This document shows, piece after piece, positions 33,701 to 44,693 of a stretch of 64,000 bases of DNA (the first letter of the stretch is position 1; each line of letters opens with the position of its first letter). The notes below the pieces were generated by a model that was given only the letters and a program-made list of their open reading frames with translations, made no database searches and was not told the DNA's origin. Position numbers and translations under genes: made by a program. The stretch covers positions 27,010,274-27,074,273 of the forward strand of contig JALMGJ010000013.1 in NCBI GenBank assembly GCA_023362775.1, read 5' to 3'. The stretch is from Charina bottae. Taxonomy: Eukaryota > Chordata > Lepidosauria > Squamata > Charinaidae.

Positions 33701-36700
33701 AGCCCGCAGCGGCTTAACTTCCACAGAGCGCTGAATCAAACAGTGCCAACTGCTTGCCGCGCGAGGCTGCAGACAGACTCTGCTCGGGTACCCGAGAGCG
33801 CAACTGCTAGTCAGGGCAGGTAACAGGTGGATCAAGGGCTCAGTTAACCCTTCCTTCCCCAACCAGGTGTCCTCAAGAGAGGATGGCCTACAACTCCTTT
33901 GCTCCAGTCCTGCACAAAGGCCTAGAGCGGTCTGATCGGCTGGTGCTGGGCCATCGCTGCCTTTAAACAACGGAAATTCCTTAGCAGGAATCATGCTGCC
34001 CCCACGGCCCTGCTCCAGACGGAGAGAGGGAAGGTCCCCCTGGGACTCACTTTTTGGCAGCAACCGTCTTCTGCAGGTTCCACAGCTTCAGGGTGCCGTC
34101 CTCCGAGGCCGTGACCAGGGCCGACTCCCTGTGGTGGAACACCAGGGCTCGGATCCCGTCGTAGTGACTCCGCAGGGTGAACTTTGGGTTCCACGTCTTT
34201 TTGAAAGCATCTTTGCTGTCTGAGAGCTGGGAAAGAGGGCGGGGAGAGGAGGACCGATCACCCGGGGATTCCTGTGGAATCTTCCTCCTGCCCTGCAGAC
34301 GCTTCCCTCTTGACCGCCCCCTCACACAGCAGCAGAGTCTGGCTGCCGTTCGACGAGCGGGAGGGAACCTGAGGCGGCAGGAGAAGAGACCGCAGACCGG
34401 CAACCTCCAGGGCTACTCACATCGCAGCTGAGCTCATTGTCGTTGGTGACGGTCAAGTCCGCGAGGTCACCCAAGCTGACCTCTCCCCCGCCGATGGTGT
34501 CCATTATAAACACGTCCGAGGAGAAGCCCAGGGACCCTGATGTGGGGAGGGAAGATGGAACGGTTGGAATGTGGCGGCGCGACAAGAGAGACGTTTTGGA
34601 CAGAACCACAGGAGAGGTGAATGGGAGGTCATAAAGTTCAGAGGTCTAACCAAGTCATCACCTTCGTGGGATCTGGGCTGAGCAGACACGGCGGATGGGA
34701 TGGATGGCTTAGGGGGAAGCCCATCAACGTCTCGGAGATCAGCAAGCATACCTTGCAGCTTCACCCGGTGGGTCCCTGGAAGGAAGGAAGGAAGGAAGGA
34801 AGGAAGGAAGGAAGGAAGGAAGGAAGGAAGGAAGGAAGGAAGGAAGGAAGGGAGGGAGGGAGGGAGGGAGGGAGGGAGGGACTCAATCAGCCTCAGCAGT
34901 TGCTAATCGGTCGTTACAGGCACGGTTTTGAAATTCACGGAGCACAAAGCTGTCAGAGGTCATTGGCCACCATGGACAATAGCGAAGGCAACTGCATCTG
35001 CGCCTTGCTTCTGCCCTTCCCAGAGCGCGCGGGTTGGCTGCTTCACTGGATTTCGGTCTGACGTCAGAGGCGGCTTCTCCTGTTCCCAAGCCAGGAACAG
35101 TCTTCTGACCCACAGCTGCTCAGATGACCAAGCTGTTGCTGGAGTTCGAGACAGATCTGATGCAGCCTTCCCACCCACGTAACTGTCTTCTGACATTTCC
35201 ACTTCCTGATACCCTTCACTGATAAGGAGTGAGGAGAAACCTGCCAGCTCCCCAGGGAACTTACCAAGTTCATTGCCATCTCCAGCCTGCCGGGTGTCTC
35301 CAGACCCTTCCCCATTCTCCCCAGAGCCCAAGAAGTCAAACTCGCTCAGCGCATCCTCGGAGTCTTCGTCATCATCTTCGTCCTCCACTTCCGGCATCAG
35401 GGGCTTGTTGGTGAGCTGCCAAGGCCAGCAGAGCTCGGTTAGGCCCGGTTTCCACATCTAGGGGATTCTACCAACTTGGCAACAGAAAAACAGTCTTCCC
35501 CTCCTGCAGTACTGGAGCATGACTGAGACAAAGAGGCTGTAAAGCATTCAGGTCTCTTTGTGCCCAAATTCAAACGTAAAATACCCCCAACGAGGCCTCT
35601 AAATCTCCGGATCGACAATTCTGTTGTGAAGCTACGCTTCTTCAGTGAACGAGGGCTGCCAGACAACTGGAGCGGGCTCACGTTTTGCTTTCACAACTTA
35701 AAAACGAAAAGAAGTAAATTAAAGGATCCAAAACATGGCAAAAGACGTGACCACTTCTATGCACCGTGAATGATACCCAATGATTTAAAGGGAAAACCCT
35801 GATTAATAACCCAAACTAGGGATGGGAAACGCTTCCACGTTCTTGAAACACCTCCAAAACCCTTCAGCCAGCTCACTCTGCACCCAAAACACCTGTTCAG
35901 AGTAGCATATTTCATGCTGAAGGTGTGATGTTCTAATTTAGAAAGTCTATTGCACTAGCAGCTGAAATCCGGACTCCATCCCTAAAACCGTGAGGTTCCA
36001 CGCCTCCCAGGAGACTAGGGACCACTCAGTAGCTTAGTCTCCTGCCTTCCTTCAAGCCCCCGTTTAATCCAAACAACTTCAACCGCTCGAGGGAAGGCGG
36101 TACCTTTACCCGCTGCTTCTTGTGCTGCCGCTGCGTTTCCAGGGGCAGGCTTTCCAAATCCTCCTCCTCGTCACTGTCGTCTTCCTCGCAACCCCTCAAA
36201 AAGGGGACCTTCTCCATTACGGTGCTACTGATCCGGCCCTTCGCTTCCTTCCCTGCATTCCTGCCGGAAAGAAGAGAGGATACTAAGAAGGCCAAGTGGA
36301 AAGGAGAGGGAAAAACACAAGCGCGCAATTCAACAGAAGCAGCAGACGAGGAGTCATCTGTGGATGAGAGCCTGAACAGCCAAGAGGCCAGAAATATACA
36401 GGCAGTCCTCAATGAACAGCCCTTCGTTTAGTGACGGTTTAGACTTATGACGGTGCTGGAAAAAACAATTCACAACGAGTCCTCACACTTATGACTGTTG
36501 CAGCGTTCCTGCGGTCATGTGATCACGATTTGGGCGCTTGACAACCAGTTCGCATTTATGACCGTCACAGCATCAAGTGGTCACGTGATCGCCATTTTCG
36601 ACCTTCCCGGCCTGCTTCTGGCAAGCAAAATCAATGGGGAGCCACATTTTTTGCTTAATGACCATGCGGTCGCTTAACGCCCATGGTGACTCACTTAACA

Positions 36701-39700
36701 ACCGCCACAAAAAGGTCACAAAATTGCGTCAGATTCGCTTAATGACCACCCCACTTAGCAACTGAAATTCCGGTCCCAATTGTGGTTGTTAAGCGAGGAC
36801 TACCTGTATTTTCTCCCCATCCCATGCTCCCTTCTCTGACATCTTCTGTGCAAACCTGACCCAACTTGGTCTACAAATGCCCCTCAGCAGGCATGTCATG
36901 ACTTTCTGGACCTCCACAGTATCTCATGGAAGCAGTGACCGGCTTTCCCTGACCAGAGATGTCCTTTTTTCTCTTTTCCCTTTTTCTACATGAAATATCA
37001 AAGCAATATGAAAGCTGGCTTGGCTCAACTCCACATTTACCAAGTTCAGGTCTGGGCATCCGCTGCTGGGGGCGGGGGCGGGCAGGAATAACAAACTGTG
37101 CATTATGACAGTGTTTTGGAAATGCCTCACCTGATATGATCGCATTAGAGACCGGGATGCAAATACCCAATAGCATTTACACAATGATGTCACTGAACGT
37201 ATGTTGTCATTTTGGGGTGTGCTGCAGACACCCAGGACCTCAATACCATCCCCAGCAAGCTGCATCTTTCCAGGCTCTACTGCTGCCACTCTGAAGCCAA
37301 AACCAATGTTCACACTGTGGCAATCTACTGAATATCGAACAGAAAGTACCAGGAAAGACTGTAACGGGGAGGTACCTGATTTCATTCTTCCAGGATATCT
37401 GGCACAGGAGCAGTGATGGGCACGCACAAACCGAAAATCACAGCGAGGTCTTCCTCTCTAACGCAACATACACACCCAGCCCATCCTGGCTGCACCCACC
37501 TTTTGATCTGCTCCTCTATCTGCTTGACGAGAAGGGATTCGCCTCCGTTCAGACTGGCGGCCCCCACGGCAGGCCCGGTCCCCAGGCCGCCGGCTTCGGC
37601 AGCACCGTTCAGATCCACGGAGCAGCGACCCAGCAGAGAGCGGACTCGCTTGGAGCGCATGTCAAGGATCGTGTCCGTGTAGCCCACTTCTTCCAAATAC
37701 CTGGGGAGACCACCAGTTCCGAGGGAAAGGCGTCCTTTAGTCTAACGTGCTGGTTGGCAACAGGCGGCCCCGAGGTCAAAACTCATGCGGGGCAAAACCT
37801 TTCCCTGTTTCCAGTCCAAAAATCGCTCTTCCGGCCTGACTGGAAGCGTTCTCGGGCTACTCTGACTATGCCGGAGGGGTTCCAAGCTTAAAACAGCCCA
37901 GTTTTGCTTGGAGTGGGCTCTTTCAAGCTCAGACCACCTCCCGAACAGGGCGGTGGCGCTTCCAGCAAGGACGGAGCAGCCGTGTCAAACTTGGACCAGG
38001 CGGTTTCAACTTGGCACGTTTCATCTTGGAAGCACCTGGGACGCCTCCAGTCAAAACCGTCCAGAAAACAACTGCCAAAGGGGCCGACAGCTCAAGAACC
38101 CCCGCTGGGGAGGGCCTGTGCGCTTCCCCTCCCTCGGAGGGCCTCACCCTCGAAAGCACCGCTACTCACTGGCGGAGGAGTTGCCGCCCTTCTTTCCACA
38201 TAAACGGACTGCTTTCCAGGGAAATGGGTTCTGCTGGCCCGTTGGATGCTGCGCGCGAGAGAAAGGAGATTCCCATCAGCAAGTCCCTCGGCTCCTGGGG
38301 GCCGTCCAGCAGCAGCCCGGGCATCAGCGTCTCCCGGCAGAGGAGCAGCGGTGAGCCCTACCCCTCTACCTGGTTCAGATGTCTCCGGTTTCTTTTCTCC
38401 CTGGTTCGGTTCAGTGCCAAATTTCAACTTGTGGTATTTTGACCTGGAATTAACAAGGAAACCTCAGGAAAGGATGTGGGATGTAAGTTCAGCGGGCCCT
38501 TTAAAGTAGGGACTGCCTTCAAACCGAACAGGAAAGGAGAGAACTCCCCACAGCATTCTCTCCCCTTCCAAAATTTGGGCGTTGACTTCCAGCTTAATAA
38601 ACTAAGGGGTGTCTACACCCCGCCTCCGAATCTCCACTTGGACACTGCGGAGGGGACAGACGGCTGGAAGGCGACTCACCTCTCTTGCTTCAAAGCGTAC
38701 TCCAGCATCTTGATTCTCCGCACAAGGTCTGCCTTCAGGTTCTCCTGGCCCTTCCTTTCCCCCTGCAGAAAGGCCACTTGTGCCTAAACGGGGCAGGAAC
38801 CAAAAGTTAAGGACAATTCTGACCACCTGCGCAAACTTCCCACATCATGCGAGAAAAGGGCGTTCTGAGCATGAACCCGTCTCAGTGAAGCGCAAGAGGA
38901 ACGCTGCTGACCATGGAATTAGCCTGCTTCTCCCGCTTACGTGTTCCTTCCTCTCATTAGCTTAACCGTCCAGATGTTACAAGGCTCTGGACATCAATGT
39001 GACTTGAACCCCAAAAGAACGGTGACCTGGACGAGAAGAAAAACCTAGGCATCGGGCTTTGAGGGCTGCAAGGGGGGTTGGAAAATAAGACCAAACCTCA
39101 GTGGCATTTAGAAACAAAAACTGGGCGTTGATGAGAGACCCACCGAGGCACACGAAGGTCTACGTATTAAATAGCAGTTAGTAAGCGGTGGTAAAGATTC
39201 AGACCTTCATCCCTCGCGTAACCAGATGGGTAAGAGTGAGAACAACCACTTGCAAAACATTGGAGGCCCTGTCCCTGCTGCCGGTTCCCCCTTTAAAGTT
39301 TGATAGGGAAAGCTGGGTTTGCAACTACGAGTAACGTGAAGTGTTGGATAATTTCCAACCTGCCTCCAACCTTTCCTTTTTGGGGAAGGTTGTTCAGAAG
39401 ATGGTCAGGCTGCAGCTTCAGAGGCCCTTGAAGAAGCAGACTCCTTAGGCCCCTTCCAGTTGGGTTTCGGGCTGGAGTACAGCAGCGATCGCACTTGGGG
39501 ATGAGCTCTGATGGAGCTGGTAGAACCCATCCTGGCCCTCCTTAATCTCTCAGCAGCTTTGAATACCACTGATCAGGTATCCCTCTGGCCCAGCTGAGGG
39601 GGTTGGAAGTGGGGGGCAGCATTGTGGTGGTCCTCCTCCTTCCAGTCAGTGTTGGAGGGAGGAGATCCAGCCTCAAGCCCCTGCTCTGGGGGATTCCACA

Positions 39701-42700
39701 GGCCTCCCCTCTCCCCACTCCCACCTGACTTCTAGATGAAGCTACTGGGGAAGGCCATCTGCCAGCACAGGGCTCCGTGTGACCAGTATACCCATGACGC
39801 CCAGTTATATCTTTCTACCCTGGGCTGACCAAGGGATGCCGCCAAAGTTTTTTCTCGGTGTCTGGAGACTGTGGCAGCCTGGATGGGGAGGAACAGGGTT
39901 AGGCTCAACCCTTACAAGACTAAGAGGTTTTAAGACCACCCAAATCTGGGGATCTTTCATCATCAGTTCTGGATGAAAGTGGGGTGGCACTTCCTCAGAC
40001 CGAAACCGGCACACAACTCGAGGGGTCCTCCTAGACCTTCACCACTGCTCAGAGAGCAGGTGCTAACGGTGGCCTTTGCACAAATCCATCTTGTCAACTG
40101 TGCCCGCTCCTAGATCAAGAGGCCCTGATCGCAGTCACTCACACATGGGTTACCCCTCACTTGGATTATTGCAATGTGCTCTACACGGGGCTGCCCTTGA
40201 AGACCATCTGGAAACTACAGCCGGTCCAGAAAGCAGCAGCACAGGTAGGGATGGGTACACCTCAGTATGCCTTGCAACACCAGTACTTTGTGAGCTGTAG
40301 TGGCTTCCGGCGGTTTCCACGTGCAATTCACCTATAAAGCCCTTCCTGGCAGAGGGCAAGGATATTTGCAAGACTGCCCGTTCCCAATTATTTTTGCTCA
40401 TCCCACGGGATCTGACGGGGTTATCACGCTTCGGCTTCCTTCAATTGAAATGTCATCTGGTGGGATCTAGGAGGCCCACCTTCTCAGTCCCTGAGCCTGT
40501 CCTGTGCAACAGCCTCCCGCCCCCAAGAGATCTGGATGGCCCTGACCTTGTTTTTATAGGGCGCTGAACACCTGTCTCTTCCCCCAGGCACTTGGCCAGC
40601 AGGTTAGGCGAGCCTTTTTTAAGTGGGTTGTGTGGTGAGTTGAGTGCACGGCTTATTAGCTATGAATATATGATCTGCCTTTAGTGCAATATGTTTCAAC
40701 TGTTTTAGCTATATTGTTGAAGTTTTAGCTGGTTGTTAGCCACCCAGAGTCGCATGGCAAGGTAGTGCCCACATAAGCGAATGAACAAACAAACAAACAA
40801 ACAAACAAATAAGCAGGTTCTGTATTTGAAAATATCCCAAGGAACAGAAAGAGCATCGTGCAAAGGGGAGGGGGTTTATGAGGACTCAAGCTGCGGCATT
40901 TCATTGATACCAGGCCAAAGGCATCTCATGGCATACCATAACCCTGGCATGCCGTATTCCCGGCATCTCACGACAAATCCACACTTAACACAACAGGAGT
41001 ATCCAGTTCTCAACCTCACACTGACAATGCAAACAGGCTTAGTGAGTTAATGTTTGCAGGCTGCACTAAGGATGTAATTAAAAGTATAATCAAGCCTCCC
41101 AGAAGTAGAGAATAAACCCTGTTACAGGGCGAAGAGCATCAGAAATGGAGGACAGGCAGTATGTTATTTCCTAGAATTAGGGTGGCTTGAAAAGGTAATT
41201 TCAATGGCACTATTTGGACCTCAAAGTGGCTTTAATCACTGTTGACCATGCATGGACGCACCCTACCTCCAGCTCTGATATACAGAGTGCTGCAAGGTTA
41301 TTTTTTTATTGTTTCAAAGACTTGTAAAACTTGCTGGACAAGGAATGGCGCCAGGAAAAAAATACACTGTAGTTCCCATCTTCATAAACCCCAATGGCTG
41401 GGTTCAAACCACCAACGAAGGCACAGTCAGCCCTTTGAAAGGACCTAGAATGACGGCTATTGAGCTGCACTTGATGACCCCAAGTGTCTGATTGGGGAGA
41501 ACAATTTCTCTAGAGCAGCGTTTCTCAACCTTGGTAACCTTAAGATAGGTGGACTTCAACTCCCAGAATTCCCCAGCGGGCTGGGGAATTCTGGGAGTTG
41601 AAGTCCACCTATCTTAAGGTTGACACGGTTGAGAAACGCTGCTTTAGACTGATCCTTCCTTGCTCTCAAGTGTGCATGTGCCACACATATCTCAAGTCTT
41701 CAGTCAATCACACCGACTCCTATAATTATACATGCTCTGAGATATAGAAGCCCTGCACGCCTTCTATATTCTCCACCATCACTATGGCAGCAGGGAATAG
41801 TTGCTTCCCAACCATCTTGCAGTGACAAGTATAAGCTTTCTTCCCATCTCTCACAGATGCTCCTTTCTTTTAATACTACCTTGATTTGCTACTGAGTAGG
41901 TGGCCATGACATTTACCCAGATACCCCGCTCTGTCACCAGCTGGGGGCTAAAGATGGGACGTTGCATTGTACCTCCAGTACTAGACCACAAGACACAAAT
42001 TGCAGTTAATTTTTTACTCTTTGACAGACACGGTAGACCAATTCTTTGAGATGGTGCGAAGGACAGCCTTCAAAAGCGGGACTAAGCACGCCGCTCATCT
42101 GCTCCATGCAGCTTCAAATAAAGTTATCCTTCACAGATATTAACGTTCCCCTCCCTTTCCTCTCTTTATGAGCTAAATATCAGACAACCAGGGATTGACT
42201 TGTGTCCTGGAGGCTACAGCCATAACTTATGTCTCCATAACTTTTTTTGGCAACAGCATGGAAGCCGTTTGCAATTTGCCTTCTTCTTCCTAGTCTGCTC
42301 TGGCCTTTCCTATATGCCAACATTGATCTTGCTTAGATCTTTTGAGATCAAGGAAGCTGACCCAGATGCAGACCTGGGCGGCATCTACTGGTTTGAGATC
42401 ATTATTACTCTAGTCCTAAACAAACTTAATTTGAAAAACCCTTAGCCGCTTCTTGTTTGTGGGGATAAGCAGAATCCAAGCCATAATCCTAAATTTCTTC
42501 CGGTGGTGGGTTCTCTGCCCACCTACTCCCACTCTGCATCCCAAACTCACAGACCCCCAATCCACGTGCACAGGATTTCCAACCCGGCTTTCTAAGGGAC
42601 GGAAGCCCCCAGGAGGGCGGGGGGTTCAGGAATGGCCACCCCAGCACAGCTGGAAAGCCAGAGGGGGTTTAAGGGACTCTGAAAGCCAAGGGAGGCAGAG

Positions 42701-43342
42701 CCGCTGGCCCTCGGCTGTCCCCTAGCGGCCGTCTGGAGGGTTGCAGCCCCCAGCTTCAAAGGAGAGGCGTCCAAGCGCGGCCCCCGAACTACAACTCCCA
42801 GCAGCCCCCGAGCACGGCCAAGGCAGAGGGACGCCCGACCTGGAGTGGCGCCCTCGGGAGCCCCCCGGAGACTCGCCGCCCAGGCTGAGGATGATGGGCT
42901 ACCCGGAGGGGAGCAGGGGCGTCGGCTGGCAGGCCGGCGCGCCTTATTATGGGATGGGGCGGCCTCCGACCGGGCGCCCCCCCCGCCAGTCCCGTCGGCC
43001 ACCATTTCACGCAAGATGGCGGCAGGAAGGATCGCCGCGGTCCGCTCGCCCCCCGCCCCGGTAAGCGCTCCCCACCTGCAGCTCGGCCCGCTCGGCCTCC
43101 CAGCGGCTCTTCTCGGCCTCGAAGCGCGCCCACTCGTGCTGGATGAAGTGCAGGATGCCCGGCAGGCTCAGCTCGCCGCCGCCGCCCGGCGTCGTCGCGG
43201 ACCCGCTCGGCAGCGGCGGCTGGTCTCCCCCCGCAGACAGCGCCTGGGGCGGCGGCGGGGCCCGCGCCGCCGGCGCCCGCTCGGCCTCCATGGGCGACAG
43301 CAGCGGCGGAGGGGGCGGCGGAGGGGGCGGCTGCTGCCACAT
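30603..43342 (-). CDS. STRN4: STRN4 (zinedin), striatin-family PP2A/STRIPAK scaffold, complete, 17 exons
   Basis: Scaffold and B'''-type regulatory subunit of PP2A within STRIPAK complexes in the cytoplasm, linking phosphatase, MST/GCKIII kinases and calmodulin. Seventeen minus-strand exons, all with matching phases, give 2271 nt: 756 codons plus stop, against 753 aa in human. In order: Pro/Ala-rich N-terminus, [19 protein letters not shown] (caveolin-binding motif and start of the coiled coil, about residues 63-81), coiled coil to [30 protein letters not shown], acidic [18 protein letters not shown], then a WD40 propeller from about [15 protein letters not shown] to ALAKVFI. The leader [11 protein letters not shown] and the overall length identify STRN4 rather than STRN or STRN3. 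An in-frame second ATG at 43291 ([11 protein letters not shown]) resembles the human start and would give 739 aa. The promoter is the CpG region shared with FKRP. Confidence 0.97.
31116..31202 (-). CDS. STRN4: STRN4 coding exon 16 (WD40)
   Basis: 87 nt coding [20 protein letters not shown] and NGVFLISG. The acceptor is TGCCCAG and the donor GTAGG. Confidence 0.95.
31335..31433 (-). CDS. STRN4: STRN4 coding exon 15 (WD40)
   Basis: 99 nt coding [20 protein letters not shown] and [12 protein letters not shown]. Confidence 0.96.
31983..32123 (-). CDS. STRN4: STRN4 coding exon 14 (WD40)
   Basis: 141 nt coding [33 protein letters not shown] and [10 protein letters not shown]. The acceptor is CTTCTGCAG. 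Confidence 0.95.
32621..32785 (-). CDS. STRN4: STRN4 coding exon 13 (WD40)
   Basis: 165 nt coding [20 protein letters not shown], then [17 protein letters not shown]. Confidence 0.96.
32877..32998 (-). CDS. STRN4: STRN4 coding exon 12 (WD40)
   Basis: 122 nt coding [38 protein letters not shown]. Confidence 0.96.
33526..33573 (-). CDS. STRN4: STRN4 coding exon 11 (48 nt)
   Basis: Codes [15 protein letters not shown]. The acceptor is GGTTACAG and the donor GTGCGC. Confidence 0.92.
34051..34226 (-). CDS. STRN4: STRN4 coding exon 10 (first WD40 repeat)
   Basis: 176 nt coding [32 protein letters not shown], then [18 protein letters not shown], a full WD repeat. Confidence 0.96.
34421..34536 (-). 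CDS. STRN4: STRN4 coding exon 9
   Basis: 116 nt coding [20 protein letters not shown] and [18 protein letters not shown]. Confidence 0.96.
34662..34775 (-). CDS. STRN4: STRN4 coding exon 8 (acceptor built on a CCTT microsatellite)
   Basis: 114 nt coding [27 protein letters not shown] and QPRSHEG. The 3' splice site reads CTTCCTTCCAG with the whole polypyrimidine tract inside a CCTT array. Confidence 0.94.
34780..34880 (+). repeat. STRN4: GGAA/GGGA microsatellite at STRN4 exon 8 acceptor
   Basis: About 17 GGAA units then GGGA units. On the transcript strand it is CCTT-rich and runs straight into the CAG of the splice acceptor. Confidence 0.95.
35265..35415 (-). CDS. STRN4: STRN4 coding exon 7 (acidic linker)
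   Basis: 151 nt coding [20 protein letters not shown] and [17 protein letters not shown]. The donor is GTAAG. Confidence 0.94.
36104..36260 (-). CDS. STRN4: STRN4 coding exon 6
   Basis: 157 nt coding [20 protein letters not shown], an acidic [12 protein letters not shown] run and QHKKQRVK. The donor is GTACCG. Confidence 0.93.
36397..36808. mobile_element. TA-flanked MITE, copy 7
   Basis: TACAGGCAGTCCTCAATGAA start and GCGAGGACTACCTGTA end, in the STRN4 intron before exon 6. Confidence 0.77.
37500..37700 (-). CDS. STRN4: STRN4 coding exon 5
   Basis: 201 nt coding [20 protein letters not shown], a variable Gly/Ala stretch, then [15 protein letters not shown]. Confidence 0.95.
38170..38248 (-). 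CDS. STRN4: STRN4 coding exon 4
   Basis: 79 nt coding [20 protein letters not shown] and RQLLRQ. The acceptor is CGCGCAG and the donor GTGAG. Confidence 0.94.
38370..38443 (-). CDS. STRN4: STRN4 coding exon 3
   Basis: 74 nt coding [20 protein letters not shown] and TSEP. The acceptor is AATTCCAG and the donor GTAGAG. Confidence 0.94.
38680..38783 (-). CDS. STRN4: STRN4 coding exon 2 (coiled coil)
   Basis: 104 nt coding [20 protein letters not shown] and [14 protein letters not shown]. The acceptor is CGTTTAG and the donor GTGAG. Confidence 0.96.
39380..40808 (+). mobile_element. L2/CR1-superclade LINE relic (reverse transcriptase remnant)
   Basis: Broken frames still read [12 protein letters not shown] (for LDLSAAFDTVDH), [11 protein letters not shown] (for YADDTQLY) and [20 protein letters not shown]. 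These are reverse-transcriptase blocks in the right order. It ends CCACCCAGAGTCGC and a short AAAC repeat. It lies inside STRN4 intron 1, antisense to the gene. Confidence 0.75.
41516..41641. mobile_element. Foldback hAT MITE, copy 7
   Basis: Same palindrome within STRN4 intron 1; flanks ctctagag and ctttagac (6 of 8 match). Confidence 0.85.
42622..42746 (-). repeat. 125-bp segment in STRN4 intron 1, source or partner of the inverted copy
   Basis: The complement of this stretch equals 45219-45343 with only two differences noticed, one of them changing CTAGGGGGCAG to CTAGGGGACAG. Confidence 0.9.
42788..42803 (+). promoter_or_regulatory. ZNF143/Staf-type motif
   Basis: ACTACAACTCCCAGCA is a near-perfect ZNF143 submotif. 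It lies in STRN4 intron 1, about 60 bp from the CTCF-like core at 42715-42728. Confidence 0.55.
43013..43023 (+). promoter_or_regulatory. YY1-type motif
   Basis: AAGATGGCGGC matches the YY1 consensus. It lies just inside STRN4 intron 1, within the CpG island. Confidence 0.5.
43076..43342 (-). CDS. STRN4: STRN4 coding exon 1
   Basis: 267 nt from ATG 43342 to AERAELQ, including a nine-proline run and the [16 protein letters not shown] segment. The donor is GTGGGG. The alternative start at 43291 fits the human N-terminus better. Confidence 0.93.
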
Positions 43343-43839
43343 CGCGGGCCCGCCGCGGAGGGACGGAGGGTGCCCGGCCGGCCGGCGCGGGAGGCGGGAG
43401 CGCAGGATCCCGGGCGCGCGGCTGGGGGCGGGAGGACGGGCGGGCGCGCGCCGGCGGGGCGCACTTCCTGCCCAAAAGGGAGCCGCGCCGGAAATCGGCC
43501 TGAAGCGCGCGGGGGGAGGGGGAGGGACGAGCGGCTGCTATGGCGATGGGAGCCGAGCGCCGTCTCCGGGGCAACGAGGCCTGCCTGCCGCCGTCGGGCC
43601 GTCAGGAGGCGCTCCCGCAGAACCCCTCGAGCCGCGCAGAGGATCATGGGACGGCGGCCCAAGCAACGCGAGGCGGGTCCCGGGCCTCACGGCACGCGAA
43701 CCCACGTCTCCCAGAAGCCAGGTTTTCTCCACCTTTTGGAGGCGTTATGGTTCTAGGTGTCCCGTAAGTGCCGCACGTGAACGTGGCCCCCGAGAGACTC
43801 CCGCGCCCCCCTATAAAATAGGAGGCCGCCTGGCCGGCC

Positions 43840-44013
43840 TGGGAAGGGGCGGGGCTTGGGAGGAGGGGTTGCCCCGGCAACCGGGGCGAGGGAGGAGCAG
43901 GCGTTACCATGGCCACGGAAAGGCCTCGCCCGGCGAGGAAAAAGGGTTTGCCCCGATCCAGCAGCGCTTTGCTGGGCGCCGGTTTGCCCTGCAGAAGGCC
44001 GAGGAAGCGGAAG
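43840..44013 (+). other. FKRP: Candidate non-coding first exon of FKRP, with short upstream ORF
   Basis: A TATA-like CTATAAAATA (43811) and a GC box GGGGCGGGGC (43846) precede a CpG-rich stretch ending in the strong donor AAG/GTATGT at 44013/44014. An ATG in good context (ACCATGG, 43909) opens 35 codons (MATERPRPARKKGLPRSSSA...) that reach the donor in phase 0. If spliced straight to 45559, two more codons and a stop follow, making an upstream ORF. The start of the exon is a guess, and other non-coding exons may exist. Confidence 0.5.
43867..43882. promoter_or_regulatory. RFX X-box-like inverted repeat
   Basis: GGTTGCCCCGGCAACC contains half-sites GTTGCC and GGCAAC separated by two bases, the canonical RFX spacing. 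It is located between the STRN4 and FKRP coding starts. Confidence 0.55.
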
Positions 44014-44376
44014 GTATGTCTCTGAGCATACACAGAGGGCCGTTCCATCCTTTTATTTATTTATCAAACTTAGTAGCCCCAAGGACGTTCCCCAAGAGTG
44101 GAGCGGAGTTTTCAGAGGGACATTGTCAGGAGGGGTCTGGAAAAGCCTTCTCTTCCCGGCAGAGGCTCTCCTGTCTCTGGAGGAGTCGCTGCCGGCGGGG
44201 GGCTCCCTTCCTCCCCGGGCAGCGACTCACGCAGAGGGTGGCCTCCCTGCCCAAGAGAAACCTGGGCTACGGACCGACGGGGCTTAAGACGATCTGTGGG
44301 TATTTCCCAGAACTAGGAAGCTTTATTATTAATAATTTTTATCCAGCAATAGATAGATGATAGATAGATAGATAGA

Positions 44377-44691
44377 TACAGGTAGTCCTCACTTAACTAC
44401 CATTCGTTTAGTGACGGTTCGGACTTATAACAGTGTTGGAAAAAACAACTTATGACCGGTTCTCACATTTATGGCCGTCGCAGTGTCCCATGGTCACGTG
44501 ATTGCCATTTTTGACCTTCCCGGCCAGCTTCTGGCAAGCAAAACCAACTGCGTGATTCGCTTAACGCCCATGGTGATTTGCTTAACGACTGCCGCAAAAA
44601 AGGTTGTAAAGTTGGGTTGGATTCAGTTAATGGCCGCTTCGCTTAGCAACCAGAATTCCGGTCCCAAATGTAGTTAAGCAAGGACTACCGA
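44377..44691. mobile_element. TA-flanked MITE, copy 8 (3' end worn)
   Basis: Intact left end next to a GATA repeat. The right end stops at AAGGACTACCG, immediately followed by a tRNA-derived SINE. Confidence 0.72.
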
Positions 44692-44693
44692 TA

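Larger units (their letters stand above)
42830..44010. promoter_or_regulatory. CpG island, divergent STRN4/FKRP promoter
   Basis: CG-dense DNA covers STRN4 exon 1 and the candidate FKRP first exon. It holds GC boxes, ACTTCCTG and CCGGAAAT ETS-type sites (about 43466 and 43488), and an X-box-like inverted repeat. The two coding starts point away from each other. Confidence 0.8.

Noticed and set aside
42845..44360. Plus-strand ORFs of 303 and 405 codons across the STRN4/FKRP promoter
   Set aside because: Low-complexity translation of the CpG island and the antisense of STRN4 exon 1; no recognisable domains.
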